Shown one piece after another: positions 17,710 to 26,392 of a DNA stretch of 64,000 nucleotides. Below the pieces are notes generated by a model that ran no database searches, had not been told where the DNA came from, and was given only the letters and a program-made list of their open reading frames with translations. Made by a program: the position numbers and the translations under genes. Within the stretch, counting starts at the first letter, position 1, and each line of letters begins with the position of its first letter. Source of the stretch: Nocardioides solisilvae (GTDB taxonomy: Bacteria; Actinomycetota; Actinomycetes; Propionibacteriales; Nocardioidaceae); the NCBI RefSeq assembly GCF_003194625.1, contig NZ_QHKX01000003.1, forward strand, positions 310,001 to 374,000. The letters run 5' to 3'.

Positions 17710-17836
17710 GCCACGGACCCCCGTCCCCGACGCCGTACCGACGCCCGTGGCAGACCCCCGATGAACCTGCCGACACCCCCACTCAACCAGCGCCCACCGA
17801 CAACACGTCCTCCCGAAGGGGTCCCCGGCTCACACT

Positions 17837-17852
17837 GTGGACAGATGTTCGA
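17837..17852. promoter_or_regulatory. Possible LexA/SOS box upstream of the DUF222 gene
   Basis: GTGGACAGATGTTCGA matches 12 of 16 positions of the actinobacterial LexA consensus TCGAACATATGTTCGA, with a perfect right half ATGTTCGA. It lies in the 177-bp gap upstream of the HNH gene. 13E12-family genes in Mycobacterium are known SOS targets, which supports the reading, but the left half is degenerate. Confidence 0.4.
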
Positions 17853-17885
17853 AAAAAGTCCACCGGGCCTCTGCGAGACCCAGGG

Positions 17886-18896
17886 TCAGCGGTCCAGCGC
17901 CTCCCGCTGCGCGGCGACGACAGCAGCAGCGGCAGCCCGCGCGTCTCGCGCGAGGTAGGGGATCCCGAGGAACCCGTGCGGCATCCGGTGGAACTCCTCG
18001 ACCCGCACGGGGACGCCCGCGGCGGCCAGCTTCTCGGCGTACCGCAGCCCGCTGTCGCGCAGCGGGTCCCGGCCGGCCAGGACGACCAGCGCGGGCGGCA
18101 GGCCGGAGTGATCGGGAGCCAGGATCGGCGAGAGCCGCCAGTCTCGGGGGTCGGCGCCGTCGTCGACGTAGTGGCCGTGGAAGACCTCGAGGTCCTCGTT
18201 GCTGAGCACCACCGCGAGGGTGTTCTCCCGGTAGGAACGGTCCTCCTTGAGCGCCTCGGTGAGGTCGGTGGCGGGGTAGACCAGCGCCTGGTGCCGGACC
18301 GGAGGGCCGCCGCGGTCGCGGGCGATCAGTGAGGTCACCGCGGCCAGGTTGCCGCCCGCACTGTCCCCCATCACCGCGAGCCGGTCGGGGTCGGCGCCGA
18401 GCTCGACGGCCTGCTCGTGGGTCCACTCCAGCGCGGCCCAGCAGTCCTCGACCGCCGCCGGGAAGCGGTGGGTCGGGGCGAGCCGGTAGTCGACCGCCAC
18501 CACCACCGCGCCGACGCCGGCGCAGACCTGGCCGTGCAGCCAGTCCCCCTGCCGGGCGCTGCCGAGGGAGAAGCCGCCGCCGTGGAAGGCGACCACCACC
18601 GGCAGCGTGCCGCTCACCCCGCGCGGCCGGTAGATCCGCAACGGCAGGTCGCCCTGCGGCCCGGGCAGCGAGGCGGTCTCGACCTGCACGCTGCGCGGCA
18701 GGCGCCCGAGCACCAGGCCGACGGGGCCGCGCTCGGGCAGGGCGGTCTGCTGCAGCCGGGCCAGCCGAGCCTCGTCCATGTGAGCGACCGAGAACGCCTT
18801 GCCGCGTCGCATCACCGCGCCGACCAGACGGACGCCGAGCGGCAGCCGGACCGATCGGGTGGAGCCCGGACCCGTGGGCGGCAGCGTGGCGGTCAC
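17886..18896 (-). CDS. Alpha/beta hydrolase fold-3 (HSL-family esterase)
   Basis: A 336-aa hormone-sensitive-lipase-type esterase. The diagnostic oxyanion motif FHGGGFSLGS lies near 104-113, the nucleophile elbow GDSAGGN near 178-184, and the acid and base in the C-terminal part (AGRDPLRDSG and FHRMPHGFL). These enzymes hydrolyse short-chain carboxylic esters in the cytoplasm. It stands alone; the next upstream gene runs the same way after 45 bp. Confidence 0.9.
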   Translation of the reverse strand: MTATLPPTGPGSTRSVRLPLGVRLVGAVMRRGKAFSVAHMDEARLARLQQTALPERGPVGLVLGRLPRSVQVETASLPGPQGDLPLRIYRPRGVSGTLPVVVAFHGGGFSLGSARQGDWLHGQVCAGVGAVVVAVDYRLAPTHRFPAAVEDCWAALEWTHEQAVELGADPDRLAVMGDSAGGNLAAVTSLIARDRGGPPVRHQALVYPATDLTEALKEDRSYRENTLAVVLSNEDLEVFHGHYVDDGADPRDWRLSPILAPDHSGLPPALVVLAGRDPLRDSGLRYAEKLAAAGVPVRVEEFHRMPHGFLGIPYLARDARAAAAAVVAAQREALDR

Positions 18897-18941
18897 GCCC
18901 CCATGCTGCCGGGCTCGGTCAAGACCGGCGGGGATGCGGGC

Positions 18942-20165
18942 TCACCCCAGCAGCTGGTGCCCCAGCCACTGCCCCTCTGCGAAGCCGGGCAGGACGGCGA
19001 ACTCCGCCGAGCCGACCGCGGTGGTCCACTCGTTGAGGGCGTCGGAGACGTCCATCGCCTGCTGGATCGGCACGAACTGGTCTGTGAGGTCCCGCTGGAA
19101 GCTCTGGAAGAGCAGCCCCGTCTCGCTGCCGGCGGGCGTGACCACCTCGTAGTTCGCTCCCTTGCGGAAGATCCGCCGGCCCCCGTGGCTGGAGGGGTGG
19201 GTACGCCGGGCGTGCGCGTCCTTCGCGACCACCCAGCGCCCGTCGGCGCGGGCGGCCAGGTCGAGGTCGCTGCGCTCGTGCCCGCCGGTCAGCGGCGCCC
19301 CGTCGTCGAGCCGGCGTCCCACGGACGCCTCCTGCTCGGCGCGGGTGAGCTCGTCCCAGGTCGGCAGGTCCATCCGGATCCGCCGCAGCACCAGGGTCGT
19401 CCCGCCGGCCCAGGCCCCGTCGCGGATCCAGACGGTGGAGTCGAAGAGGTCCGTCCCCGGTCGCGGGTTGGCCGAGCCGTCGACCTGCCCGAAGAGGTTG
19501 CGCCCGGTGACCGGTCGCCCCTGCTGGTCCCGGCCGCGCCAGGCGCCCTGCTGCCGCCACCGCAGGGCGGCGAAGGGGCGCGCGTCGGCGACCATCCGGC
19601 GTACGGCGTGGCCCACCGTCGTCGCGTCGGCACCGTTGACCAGGAGCAGCAGGTCCCCGCCGCTCCACTCCTCCCGGAGCCGGTCGTGCCGCATCGGCGG
19701 CACCTTCGCGAAGCCGACCGGCGCGGGGATCCCCCACTCCTCGCCCAGCACCCCCGGCCCGAGGCCGACCGTCACCGTCAGGTCGGCCACGGCCGCGAGC
19801 CAGGGCGCGGTGTCGCCGGGGGCGCCCCGCCCGGCGGTGAGGGACTCGACGTCCCCCGTCCAGACCCGCAGCAGGCGGGCCAGCGCGTCGCGGTCCCGCG
19901 CACGCCGCACCTCGGGCAGCAGGTCGAGGGCGACCAGCTCGGTCACCCCCGAGAGGTGGGCGGCGACGCCGGGCTGGTGCGGCCCGTGCGCCGGGACCAC
20001 CCGGGGCAGCGCGTCCGCGCCCGGCGCCGGGGCGCCCGGCCGGGCCCGGCCGTCGTCGTCGAGCGCCTGCGCGCCGACCACCCCCGCCGAGGCGCCCGCG
20101 GCGGCCCCCGCGACGGCGGTGCCGACGTAGCCCAGCAGCCGGCGGCGTCCGACCGAGGGGCTCAC
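18942..20165 (-). CDS. Tat-exported Dyp-type heme peroxidase
   Basis: A 407-aa dye-decolourising peroxidase. The N-terminus carries a Tat signal (GRRRLLGY followed by an alanine-rich hydrophobic segment to about residue 32). The family fingerprint GQVDGSANPRPG (normally GFxDGxxNP) sits near 222-233 with the catalytic Asp, and the proximal-histidine region lies further on. The substitution of Val for Phe in the fingerprint is minor. Export with heme and the overlap of 4 bp with the PCu(A)C copper chaperone gene suggest an EfeB-like or copper-linked periplasmic oxidative role. Confidence 0.9.
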   Translation of the reverse strand: MSPSVGRRRLLGYVGTAVAGAAAGASAGVVGAQALDDDGRARPGAPAPGADALPRVVPAHGPHQPGVAAHLSGVTELVALDLLPEVRRARDRDALARLLRVWTGDVESLTAGRGAPGDTAPWLAAVADLTVTVGLGPGVLGEEWGIPAPVGFAKVPPMRHDRLREEWSGGDLLLLVNGADATTVGHAVRRMVADARPFAALRWRQQGAWRGRDQQGRPVTGRNLFGQVDGSANPRPGTDLFDSTVWIRDGAWAGGTTLVLRRIRMDLPTWDELTRAEQEASVGRRLDDGAPLTGGHERSDLDLAARADGRWVVAKDAHARRTHPSSHGGRRIFRKGANYEVVTPAGSETGLLFQSFQRDLTDQFVPIQQAMDVSDALNEWTTAVGSAEFAVLPGFAEGQWLGHQLLG

Positions 20166-20875
20166 GGGTGCTCGTCCCCCTCGCCGTCGTCGCCGTGGTC
20201 GTGGCTGCCGTGGTCGTGGCCCTCGTCGTCGCCGTGCCCGTCGTCGCCGTGCCCGTCGTCGCCGTGCCCGTCGTCGCCGTGGTAGTGCCCGGCCTCCTCG
20301 GTGAACTCCTTGACCGGCGCGCTCACCTCGACGTCGGAACCGTCGGAGAGCTCGAGCACGAGGTCGAGCTCGTCGCCGGGACGCAGCTCCTCGGTGAGCT
20401 CCATCAGCATCACGTGGCTGCCGCCGGGCTGGAGCATCTGCCCACGTCCGGGGGCGAGCACCAGGCCGCCGCGGATCTGGCGCATCACCATCTGGCCGTC
20501 GACGGCGGCCATCTCGTGGAGCTCGGTGCGGCCCGCGACCTCCGCCCGGGCGCCCGTGACGGTGACCTCCGCGTCGCCGGTGTTGTCGAGGACCATGAAC
20601 GCCGCCGTCATGGTGGTGTCGTCGGCGCCGACGGTGGCGCGGACCCAGGGGTCGTGCACCTCCAGCGAGTCCGCGGCGGCCGGGGCGCCCGCGGGGTCGA
20701 TGGTCGGCTCGATCGGCGCGACCTCCTCGCCGCAGGCGGCGAGGGCGGCGGCCAGCACGAGCGCGAGCGCGGCGGCGCCGGTACGGCGACCCGCGCGGCC
20801 GGCGCTCGCCGACCGGCGGCGGCCGGGGCGGCCGGGGCTGGCAGGGCGGGCGGGGGTGGGCAGGGACAGGTTCAC
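20162..20875 (-). CDS. PCu(A)C-type copper chaperone lipoprotein
   Basis: A secreted copper chaperone of 237 aa. A signal peptide ends in a lipobox-like ALAACG, giving a lipid-anchored Cys near residue 47. The PCu(A)C domain follows with the Cu(I)-binding pattern: H in LHEM, then MRQI, and a distal HVMLMEL segment that provide His and Met ligands (HxnMx22HxM-like spacing). The C-terminal 45 residues are a His/Asp-rich tail of tandem GHGDD repeats likely to bind metal. GTG start at 20875 after a gaggaga ribosome-binding site. In an apparent operon with the Dyp peroxidase and a membrane protein. Confidence 0.9.
   Translation of the reverse strand: MNLSLPTPARPASPGRPGRRRSASAGRAGRRTGAAALALVLAAALAACGEEVAPIEPTIDPAGAPAAADSLEVHDPWVRATVGADDTTMTAAFMVLDNTGDAEVTVTGARAEVAGRTELHEMAAVDGQMVMRQIRGGLVLAPGRGQMLQPGGSHVMLMELTEELRPGDELDLVLELSDGSDVEVSAPVKEFTEEAGHYHGDDGHGDDGHGDDGHGDDEGHDHGSHDHGDDGEGDEHP
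20224..20282 (-). repeat. 15-bp tandem repeat encoding a His/Asp tail
   Basis: Nearly identical copies of gccgtgcccgtcgtc, about four, encode GDDGH repeats at the C-terminus of the PCu(A)C protein. Copies are close to identical, unlike the hrpB array, which suggests recent expansion. Confidence 0.85.
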
Positions 20876-20957
20876 GGGCGTTCTCCTCGCGGTGGGTCGA
20901 GCCCGGGCGCGAGCGCGGCCGGGCGTGGGCGTGCCCGACCGCGGGAGGGTCCCGTGG

Positions 20958-21704
20958 TCAGGCGGCGAGGAGCAGCGGGGGTCCGCGGCGGCGCGGACCG
21001 CCCCGGGCCAGCACCTGGGAGTCGCGGACCTGGGGTGCGCGCGGCCGGAGCCGGGCGCCGGTGCGGCCGACGCCACGGCGCACGCCGTCGGCGACGAGCA
21101 CGAGGCGCCACGCGGCGAGCGCGACGCGGGCGCGCGCGGCGCCCAGCAGGAGCAGCCGCCACAGGGCACCCTCGCCGACGGCGAGGAAGAGTCCGAGCGC
21201 GACGGCCCCGGCCAGGTGCGCGAGCACCATGCCCGGCCCCTGCGCGACGAGGTGGTCGACCTGGTGACGCAGCCAGCCGAGGGGCAGGGCGGAGGCCTCG
21301 CCCGCGCCCGGCGGCGGCGCGTAGGTGGCGGCGTACAGGTCGAGGAGGTTGCCGGTCCGCTCGGCCGGGGCCGGGGCGACCGGCACCGTCACGGGGACGG
21401 CGGCGCTGGCCGACGCGGCGTCGCCGCGGTGCCCCGCGAGGCCGGAGAGCAGCGCGTGTCCGGCCGTCTGCCCGGCCAGCACCAGCAGCACGAGCCCGGC
21501 CGGCGTCCGCCGGACCCGCACGAGTCGGGAGGCGGCCAGCACGGAGCCGACCAGCAGCAGCGCCAGCACCACTGCCGACGGGAGCCGCCCACCACCCGCC
21601 ACGTGCGACAGGACGCCGGACCCCAGCGCCGCGACGCCGAGCACGGAGGCCCGGCCCCAGAGCACGAGACCGCCCGGGGCTGGCACGAGCGCGGCAGCCT
21701 GCAC
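20958..21704 (-). CDS. Hypothetical membrane protein of the copper operon
   Basis: A 248-aa protein with about five or six hydrophobic segments, including LVLWGRASVLGVAALGSGVL near the start and VLAHLAGAVALGLFLAVGEG late. No domain is recognised. The C-terminus is Arg/Pro-rich and cytoplasmic by charge. It is immediately upstream of the PCu(A)C and Dyp genes on the same strand (82 bp gap), an arrangement seen in actinobacterial copper-handling operons, so a role in copper or heme handling at the membrane is a context-based guess. Confidence 0.6.
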   Translation of the reverse strand: MQAAALVPAPGGLVLWGRASVLGVAALGSGVLSHVAGGGRLPSAVVLALLLVGSVLAASRLVRVRRTPAGLVLLVLAGQTAGHALLSGLAGHRGDAASASAAVPVTVPVAPAPAERTGNLLDLYAATYAPPPGAGEASALPLGWLRHQVDHLVAQGPGMVLAHLAGAVALGLFLAVGEGALWRLLLLGAARARVALAAWRLVLVADGVRRGVGRTGARLRPRAPQVRDSQVLARGGPRRRGPPLLLAA

Positions 21705-21798
21705 GCCACGCAGCCTAGCCCCGGGGACGGGTCGGCCGGGGCGGGACGGGGAGTGACGCTGGCGACTCCCCGGCCCCGCCTGACGAGCTCGGGTCAGG

Positions 21799-22359
21799 TC
21801 ACGAGGGGCGGCCGAGCACCTGGTTGACGGCGTCGCGGGTGCGGTCGACCAGCGACGCGAGCGGGCCGGCCATGAGGTTGGTCGTCATCGAGGAGCCGAC
21901 CGAGGGGTGCGGGTGGGTCGGGGCGAGGGCGGCGGCGACCTTGACGGCGCTGGCCATCTTCTCGCGCTGGGCCTGGTCGACCTCGTCGCGCAGCAGCGGG
22001 AACTCCTCGCGCTCCTCGGCCGCGGCGTGCTCGAGCACGGCGGTCTCGAGGGCGGCGAAGACCCCGTCGAAGCCGGGGGCGTCGACCTTCATGCCGTCGA
22101 GCTGGGCGAGCAACTTCTTGGACGCCGTCTCCTCCGCCAGGCGGGCGTCGACGACGTCGTTGCCGCCGTCGGCGAGCCGGGCGCGCGGGTGGGTGACGAG
22201 CTCCTCGGCGGTCTCGTGGACGGCGAGGAGCCGGCGCAGGTCCTCGAAGGCCTGCTGCTTCGCCTGGCCCTCGCTGGCGCGGACGGTGGCGAAGAGGTCA
22301 CGGATCTGCTGGTGCTGCTCGAGCAGCAGGTCGACGACGTCGGGGGCGGTGGAGGCCAC
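21799..22359 (-). CDS. Hemerythrin/HHE-domain protein
   Basis: A 186-aa four-helix-bundle protein. The HHE cation-binding pattern is visible: EQHQQIRDLF near 14-23, VHETAEE near 46-52, then LEHAAAEEREEF near 111-122. These His and Glu residues would bind a di-iron centre that senses or carries oxygen or nitric oxide. GTG start at 22359 is preceded by a gaggaag ribosome-binding site. No linked partner gene. Confidence 0.85.
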   Translation of the reverse strand: MASTAPDVVDLLLEQHQQIRDLFATVRASEGQAKQQAFEDLRRLLAVHETAEELVTHPRARLADGGNDVVDARLAEETASKKLLAQLDGMKVDAPGFDGVFAALETAVLEHAAAEEREEFPLLRDEVDQAQREKMASAVKVAAALAPTHPHPSVGSSMTTNLMAGPLASLVDRTRDAVNQVLGRPS

Positions 22360-22417
22360 GGTTCTTCCTCTCGGGGGGCGGGGCGGTCGATCCGCGTCGT
22401 ACCCAGTTCGGCGCCGG

Positions 22418-23140
22418 TCACCCCGACTGCGCCAGCAGCTCGACCTGGTAGGCGGCGTACCTCCTGCGCGCCTCCTCGGCGGGCCAGCCCGCCGGCAGCA
22501 GCGCGGCCGGCAGCAGCGGGTCGTCGGCGAGCAGCCGGACCAGGTGGGCCGCGACGGCGAGCCGGCGCGCGGGGTCGGGGGTGTGCTCCAGGGTCGCCAG
22601 CGTCTGCGCCACCTCCGCGGCCCACGCGGGGAGGTCCCACAACCGGGCGGCGAGGGCGGCCGGGTCGTCGACGGGGCCAGCGTCGAACCGCTGCAGGTCG
22701 TCGTCCGGCGGGAGCGGCCGGGCCAGGTTGGCGGGGCGCAGCCAGACCCCCTCGCGGAGCTCGGCGAGGCGCGCGGCGGCCAGCCGGGCGCGGGTCGCGG
22801 CCCGGTCAGCGGGCGCACGCCCGGTCGCGACCACGACGACCATCTCCCAGCCGCCGTCCCAGGCGACCACGCGGTCGCGCTCCCCCTGCCGCTCCCAGCG
22901 CGCGAGCATCCGCTCGCCGAGCCGGTACGCCGCTCCCTCGCGCCGCAGCTCGCCGGCGGCGACCGCCCGGCTCAGCGCCACGCGGGCGGTGGCCTCGCTG
23001 ATCCCGACGTGCGCGGCGCAGCGGACCAGCTGCGCCGCCCCCAGCCCCTCGGCCGGGGCGCCGAGCAGCAGGCTGAGGAGGGCCGAGCGCGCGGAGAGCG
23101 GCCGGTGCACCTCGGCAGACCGGGAACGCTGGGCAGGCAT
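22418..23140 (-). CDS. PaaX-family transcriptional regulator
   Basis: A 240-aa regulator. An N-terminal winged helix (SALLSLLLGAPAEGLGAAQL through TARVALSRAVAAGEL, about 19-65) and a PaaX-type C-terminal domain (LRPANLAR... and DPLLPAALLPAGWP) match the family, which in other bacteria represses phenylacetyl-CoA degradation and responds to an acyl-CoA ligand. Here it is divergent from an AidB-like acyl-CoA dehydrogenase with a palindromic operator between them, so it probably controls that gene and itself. Confidence 0.85.
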   Translation of the reverse strand: MPAQRSRSAEVHRPLSARSALLSLLLGAPAEGLGAAQLVRCAAHVGISEATARVALSRAVAAGELRREGAAYRLGERMLARWERQGERDRVVAWDGGWEMVVVVATGRAPADRAATRARLAAARLAELREGVWLRPANLARPLPPDDDLQRFDAGPVDDPAALAARLWDLPAWAAEVAQTLATLEHTPDPARRLAVAAHLVRLLADDPLLPAALLPAGWPAEEARRRYAAYQVELLAQSG

Positions 23141-23141
23141 G

Positions 23142-23161
23142 ACAAGTGAGCCTACACTTGT
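23142..23161. promoter_or_regulatory. Palindromic operator between paaX-like and aidB-like genes
   Basis: The inverted repeat ACAAGTG (23142-23148) and CACTTGT (23155-23161) with a 6-bp spacer lies between two divergent genes, immediately upstream of the regulator start codon. It is the obvious candidate binding site for the PaaX-family protein. No experimental match to a known PaaX box is claimed. Confidence 0.6.
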
Positions 23162-23210
23162 CGGCAGATTCGTAAGGCGTCTCGCGGCGCCACGTCGGAG
23201 GGAGCCCGCC

Positions 23211-24836
23211 ATGACCGCCACCCACGAGGTGACCAACCAGGTCCCGCCGCTGGAGGGGCACGACACCAGCGCCGACCCGGCGCTGCGCGAGGGCCTCGAG
23301 CGCGAGGGCGCGGGCTGGGCGCTGGAGGAGGTCTCGGCGCTGGGCCGGCTTGCCGGCACTCCCGAGGCGCAGGAGCTCGGCCGCCTCGCCGAGCGCCACT
23401 CCCCCGTGCTGCACACCCACGACCGCTACGGCCACCGCGTCGACGAGGTCGTCTACGACCCCGCCTACCACGAGCTGATGCGCACCGCCGTCGAGCACGG
23501 CCTGCACGCCGCCCCCTGGGCCGACGACCGCCCCGGCGCGCACGTCGCCCGGGCCGCGAAGTTCATGGTGTGGAACGTCGACGCCGGCCACGGCTGCCCG
23601 ATCTCGATGACCTACGCCGTGGTGCCGGCACTGCGCGAGAACCCCGACCTGGCGGCCCGGTTCGAGCCCCTGCTCACCAACCGCGCCTACGACCCCGGGC
23701 TGCGCGACCCCGCGACGAAGCGCGGGCTGGTCGCCGGCATGTCGATGACCGAGAAGCAGGGCGGCTCCGACGTCCGGGCCAACACCACCACCGCGACGCC
23801 GCAGACCGACGGCACCCACCGTCTCGTCGGACACAAGTGGTTCACGAGCGCCCCCATGTCCGACTTCTTCCTCACCCTCGCCCAGGCGCCGGGCGGCCTC
23901 TCGTGCTTCCTGGTCCCCCGCGTCCTGCCCGGCGGCGAGCGCAACCCGCTGCGGCTGATGCGCCTGAAGGACAAGCTCGGCAACCGCTCCAACGCCTCCT
24001 CGGAGATCGAGTACGACGGCTCCGTCGGCTGGCTGGTCGGCGAGGAGGGCCGCGGGGTGCGGACCATCGTCGAAATGGTCAACATGACCCGGCTGGACTG
24101 CGTGATCGGCTCCTCGATGGCGATGCGCAACGCCCTGGTCCGCGCCTCCCACCACGCCCGGCACCGCTCGGCCTTCGGGCGCTCGCTGGTCGACCAGCCG
24201 CTGATGCGCAACGTGCTGGCCGACCTCTCGCTGGAGTCCGAGGCGGCGACCACCGCGATGCTGCGGCTGGCCGGCGCCACCGACCGCGCCGTGCGCGGCG
24301 ACGAGGGCGAGGCGGCCCTGCGCCGGCTGGCGCTGGCCGTGACGAAGTACCTGGTCTGCAAGCGGGCGCCGTCCGCCGTCGGCGAGGCGCTGGAGTGCCT
24401 CGGCGGCAACGGCTACATCGAGGACTTCGACATGGCGCGGCTCTACCGCGAGGCGCCCCTGCTCTCGATCTGGGAGGGGTCGGGCAACGTCGCCGCCCTC
24501 GACGCGCTGCGCGCGATGGCCCGCGAGCCGCACACCGTCGAGGCCTACTTCGCCGAGGTCGAGCAGGCCTCCGGTGTCGACTCCCGCTTCGACGACGCCG
24601 TCGCCCGCCTCAAGAAGGAGCTCTCCTCGCCCGACGACCTCGAGGTGCGCGCCCGCCGCGTGGTCGAGCAGCTCGCGCTGGTCTTCCAGGGCTCGCTGCT
24701 GCTGCGCCACGCACCCTCCGCGGTGGGCGACGTCTTCTGCGCCTCGCGCCTCGACCGGGACTGGGGCGGCGCCTTCGGCACCCTGCCCTTCGGGCTCGAC
24801 CTGGCGCCGCTGGTGGACCGGGCGGCGGCCGGCTGA
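23211..24836 (+). CDS. AidB-like acyl-CoA dehydrogenase family protein
   Basis: A 541-aa flavoprotein of the acyl-CoA dehydrogenase fold with the longer AidB-type architecture: N-terminal helical part, a GMSMTEKQGGSDVR flavin-binding block near 178-191, a HKWFTSAPMSD strand near 208-218, an IEYDGSVGWLVGEEGRG segment, and ECLGGNGYIEDF near 393-404 before an additional C-terminal domain. In Escherichia coli AidB is linked to alkylation stress; the present enzyme could also oxidise an acyl-CoA. The promoter region carries the palindrome shared with the PaaX regulator. ATG at 23211 has a GGAGGG ribosome-binding site. Confidence 0.85.
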   Translation: MTATHEVTNQVPPLEGHDTSADPALREGLEREGAGWALEEVSALGRLAGTPEAQELGRLAERHSPVLHTHDRYGHRVDEVVYDPAYHELMRTAVEHGLHAAPWADDRPGAHVARAAKFMVWNVDAGHGCPISMTYAVVPALRENPDLAARFEPLLTNRAYDPGLRDPATKRGLVAGMSMTEKQGGSDVRANTTTATPQTDGTHRLVGHKWFTSAPMSDFFLTLAQAPGGLSCFLVPRVLPGGERNPLRLMRLKDKLGNRSNASSEIEYDGSVGWLVGEEGRGVRTIVEMVNMTRLDCVIGSSMAMRNALVRASHHARHRSAFGRSLVDQPLMRNVLADLSLESEAATTAMLRLAGATDRAVRGDEGEAALRRLALAVTKYLVCKRAPSAVGEALECLGGNGYIEDFDMARLYREAPLLSIWEGSGNVAALDALRAMAREPHTVEAYFAEVEQASGVDSRFDDAVARLKKELSSPDDLEVRARRVVEQLALVFQGSLLLRHAPSAVGDVFCASRLDRDWGGAFGTLPFGLDLAPLVDRAAAG

Positions 24837-24858
24837 GCCGACCCGTCATCCTGTGGCC

Positions 24859-26226
24859 ATGCCGCAGGAGCAGGAGCAGCACTCCCACGACGTGATCCCC
24901 CTGCGGGAGGCCACCCGGACCTGGTTCGCGATCTCCCTGCAGACCTTCGGCGGCCCCGCCGGGCAGATCGCGGTGATGCAGCGGATGCTCGTGGAGGAGC
25001 GGCGCTGGATCGGCCAGCAGCGGTTCCTCTTCGCGCTCTCCTACTGCACGCTGCTGCCCGGCCCCGAGGCCCAGCAGCTCGCCACCTACGTCGGGTGGCT
25101 GCTCAACGGCGTCAAGGGGGCGCTGGTCGCGGGCACCCTCTTCGTGCTGCCCGGGGTGGTGGCGCTGCTGGTGCTGTCGGGCGTCTACGTCGCCTACGGC
25201 GAGACGCCGTTCGTCGAGTGGCTCTTCCTGGGGCTGGCGCCCGCGGTGGTCGCGATCGTGCTGCAGGCGGTGGTGCGGGTCGCGCGGACCGGGCTGACCC
25301 ACCCCGCGATGGCCGGGGTGGCGCTCGCCTCCTTCGTCGCCCTCACCCTCTTCGCCGTCCCCTTCCCCGCCGTGGTCGCGGCGGCGGCGCTTGCGGGCTG
25401 GGCGCTGGGGCGGGCGCTGCCGGGCCTCCACCGGCCGCGCCCCACCCCGCACGCCGACGGACCGGCGCCACTCGTCAGCGACGACGCGCTGCACACCGAG
25501 CGGCCGTCGGGGCGTCGCAGCGCGCTGGTGCTGGCCGTGGGACTGACCGTCTGGTGGGCTCCCGTGGTCGCGGCCGGCGTGCTGCTGGGCCGCTCGAGCG
25601 TGCTGGTCGACCAGGGCCTCTTCTTCTCCGGGGCCGCGCTCGTGACCTTCGGCGGGGCCTACGCGGTGCTGGCGTACGTCGCCCAGCAGGCCGTCGAGGT
25701 CTACGGGTGGCTGGCGCCCGGCGAGATGGTCCGCGGCCTCGCGCTGGCCGAGTCGACCCCGGGGCCGCTCATCATGGTGGTGCAGTTCGTGGCCTTCGTC
25801 GGGGCCTACCGCTCCCCCGGCGACCTCGACCCGTGGCTCGCCGCGGCCCTGGCCGCGCTGCTCACCACGTGGGTCACCTTCGTGCCGTGCTTCCTCTTCA
25901 TCCTGCTCGGGGCGCCCTACGTCGAGCGGCTGCGCGGCAACCGCGCACTGGCCAGCGCGCTGGGCGGGATCACCGCGGCCGTGGTCGGCGTGATCGCCAG
26001 CCTCGCGCTCTTCTTCGCGCTGCACACGCTCTTCGACGCGACCACCCTGCTCACCGCCGGACCGCTGCGGCTCGAGCTGCCCGTGTGGGGATCGCTGCGC
26101 TGGCCGGCCGTCGCCCTCACGGCACTCGGGTGTCTGCTGGTCCTGCGGTGGCGCTGGTCGGTGCTGCGCACGCTCGGGGTCTGCGCTCTCGCCGGGATCG
26201 CGCTGGGGGCGCTCGGCGCTGCCTGA
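24859..26226 (+). CDS. chrA: Chromate transporter ChrA
   Basis: A 455-aa CHR-superfamily protein of the long, two-domain type. The first domain contains QTFGGPAGQIAVM (about 27-39) and LPGPEAQQLATYVG (about 64-77), the second repeats the pattern as VTFGGAYAVLAYVAQQ and ESTPGPLIMVVQFVAF. About 10-12 membrane segments are apparent. The family exports chromate by proton antiport. It follows the dehydrogenase gene by 22 bp and is followed by a hairpin; nothing else metal-related is adjacent. Confidence 0.9.
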   Translation: MPQEQEQHSHDVIPLREATRTWFAISLQTFGGPAGQIAVMQRMLVEERRWIGQQRFLFALSYCTLLPGPEAQQLATYVGWLLNGVKGALVAGTLFVLPGVVALLVLSGVYVAYGETPFVEWLFLGLAPAVVAIVLQAVVRVARTGLTHPAMAGVALASFVALTLFAVPFPAVVAAAALAGWALGRALPGLHRPRPTPHADGPAPLVSDDALHTERPSGRRSALVLAVGLTVWWAPVVAAGVLLGRSSVLVDQGLFFSGAALVTFGGAYAVLAYVAQQAVEVYGWLAPGEMVRGLALAESTPGPLIMVVQFVAFVGAYRSPGDLDPWLAAALAALLTTWVTFVPCFLFILLGAPYVERLRGNRALASALGGITAAVVGVIASLALFFALHTLFDATTLLTAGPLRLELPVWGSLRWPAVALTALGCLLVLRWRWSVLRTLGVCALAGIALGALGAA

Positions 26227-26233
26227 CACTCCA

Positions 26234-26310
26234 GCCCAGCGTGTCCTCGCGCGCTGGGCCGAGGTCCGGAACCTCGCACTTTGAACGTTCCGGGCGGAGG
26301 CATTCCGCCC
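26234..26310 (+). terminator. Cluster of three hairpins after chrA
   Basis: Within 80 bp after chrA there are three inverted repeats: GCCCAGCG/CGCTGGGC (26234-26259), CCGGAAC/GTTCCGG (26266-26293), and GGGCGGA/TCCGCCC (26292-26310). The first is a plausible terminator for chrA; the others may end transcription of the convergent TIR-like gene or mark the edge of transferred DNA. Confidence 0.55.
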
Positions 26311-26392
26311 ACTTAGACGCGACTGCACCAAGTCCCGAGTCAGAGTATGCCTTCGAACTCGGGGGCTTGGCCGTCCGGAGCAGGCGTGAGGG

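Noticed and set aside
20224..20282. CRISPR-like array in the PCu(A)C gene
   Set aside because: 15-bp contiguous in-frame repeats without spacers.
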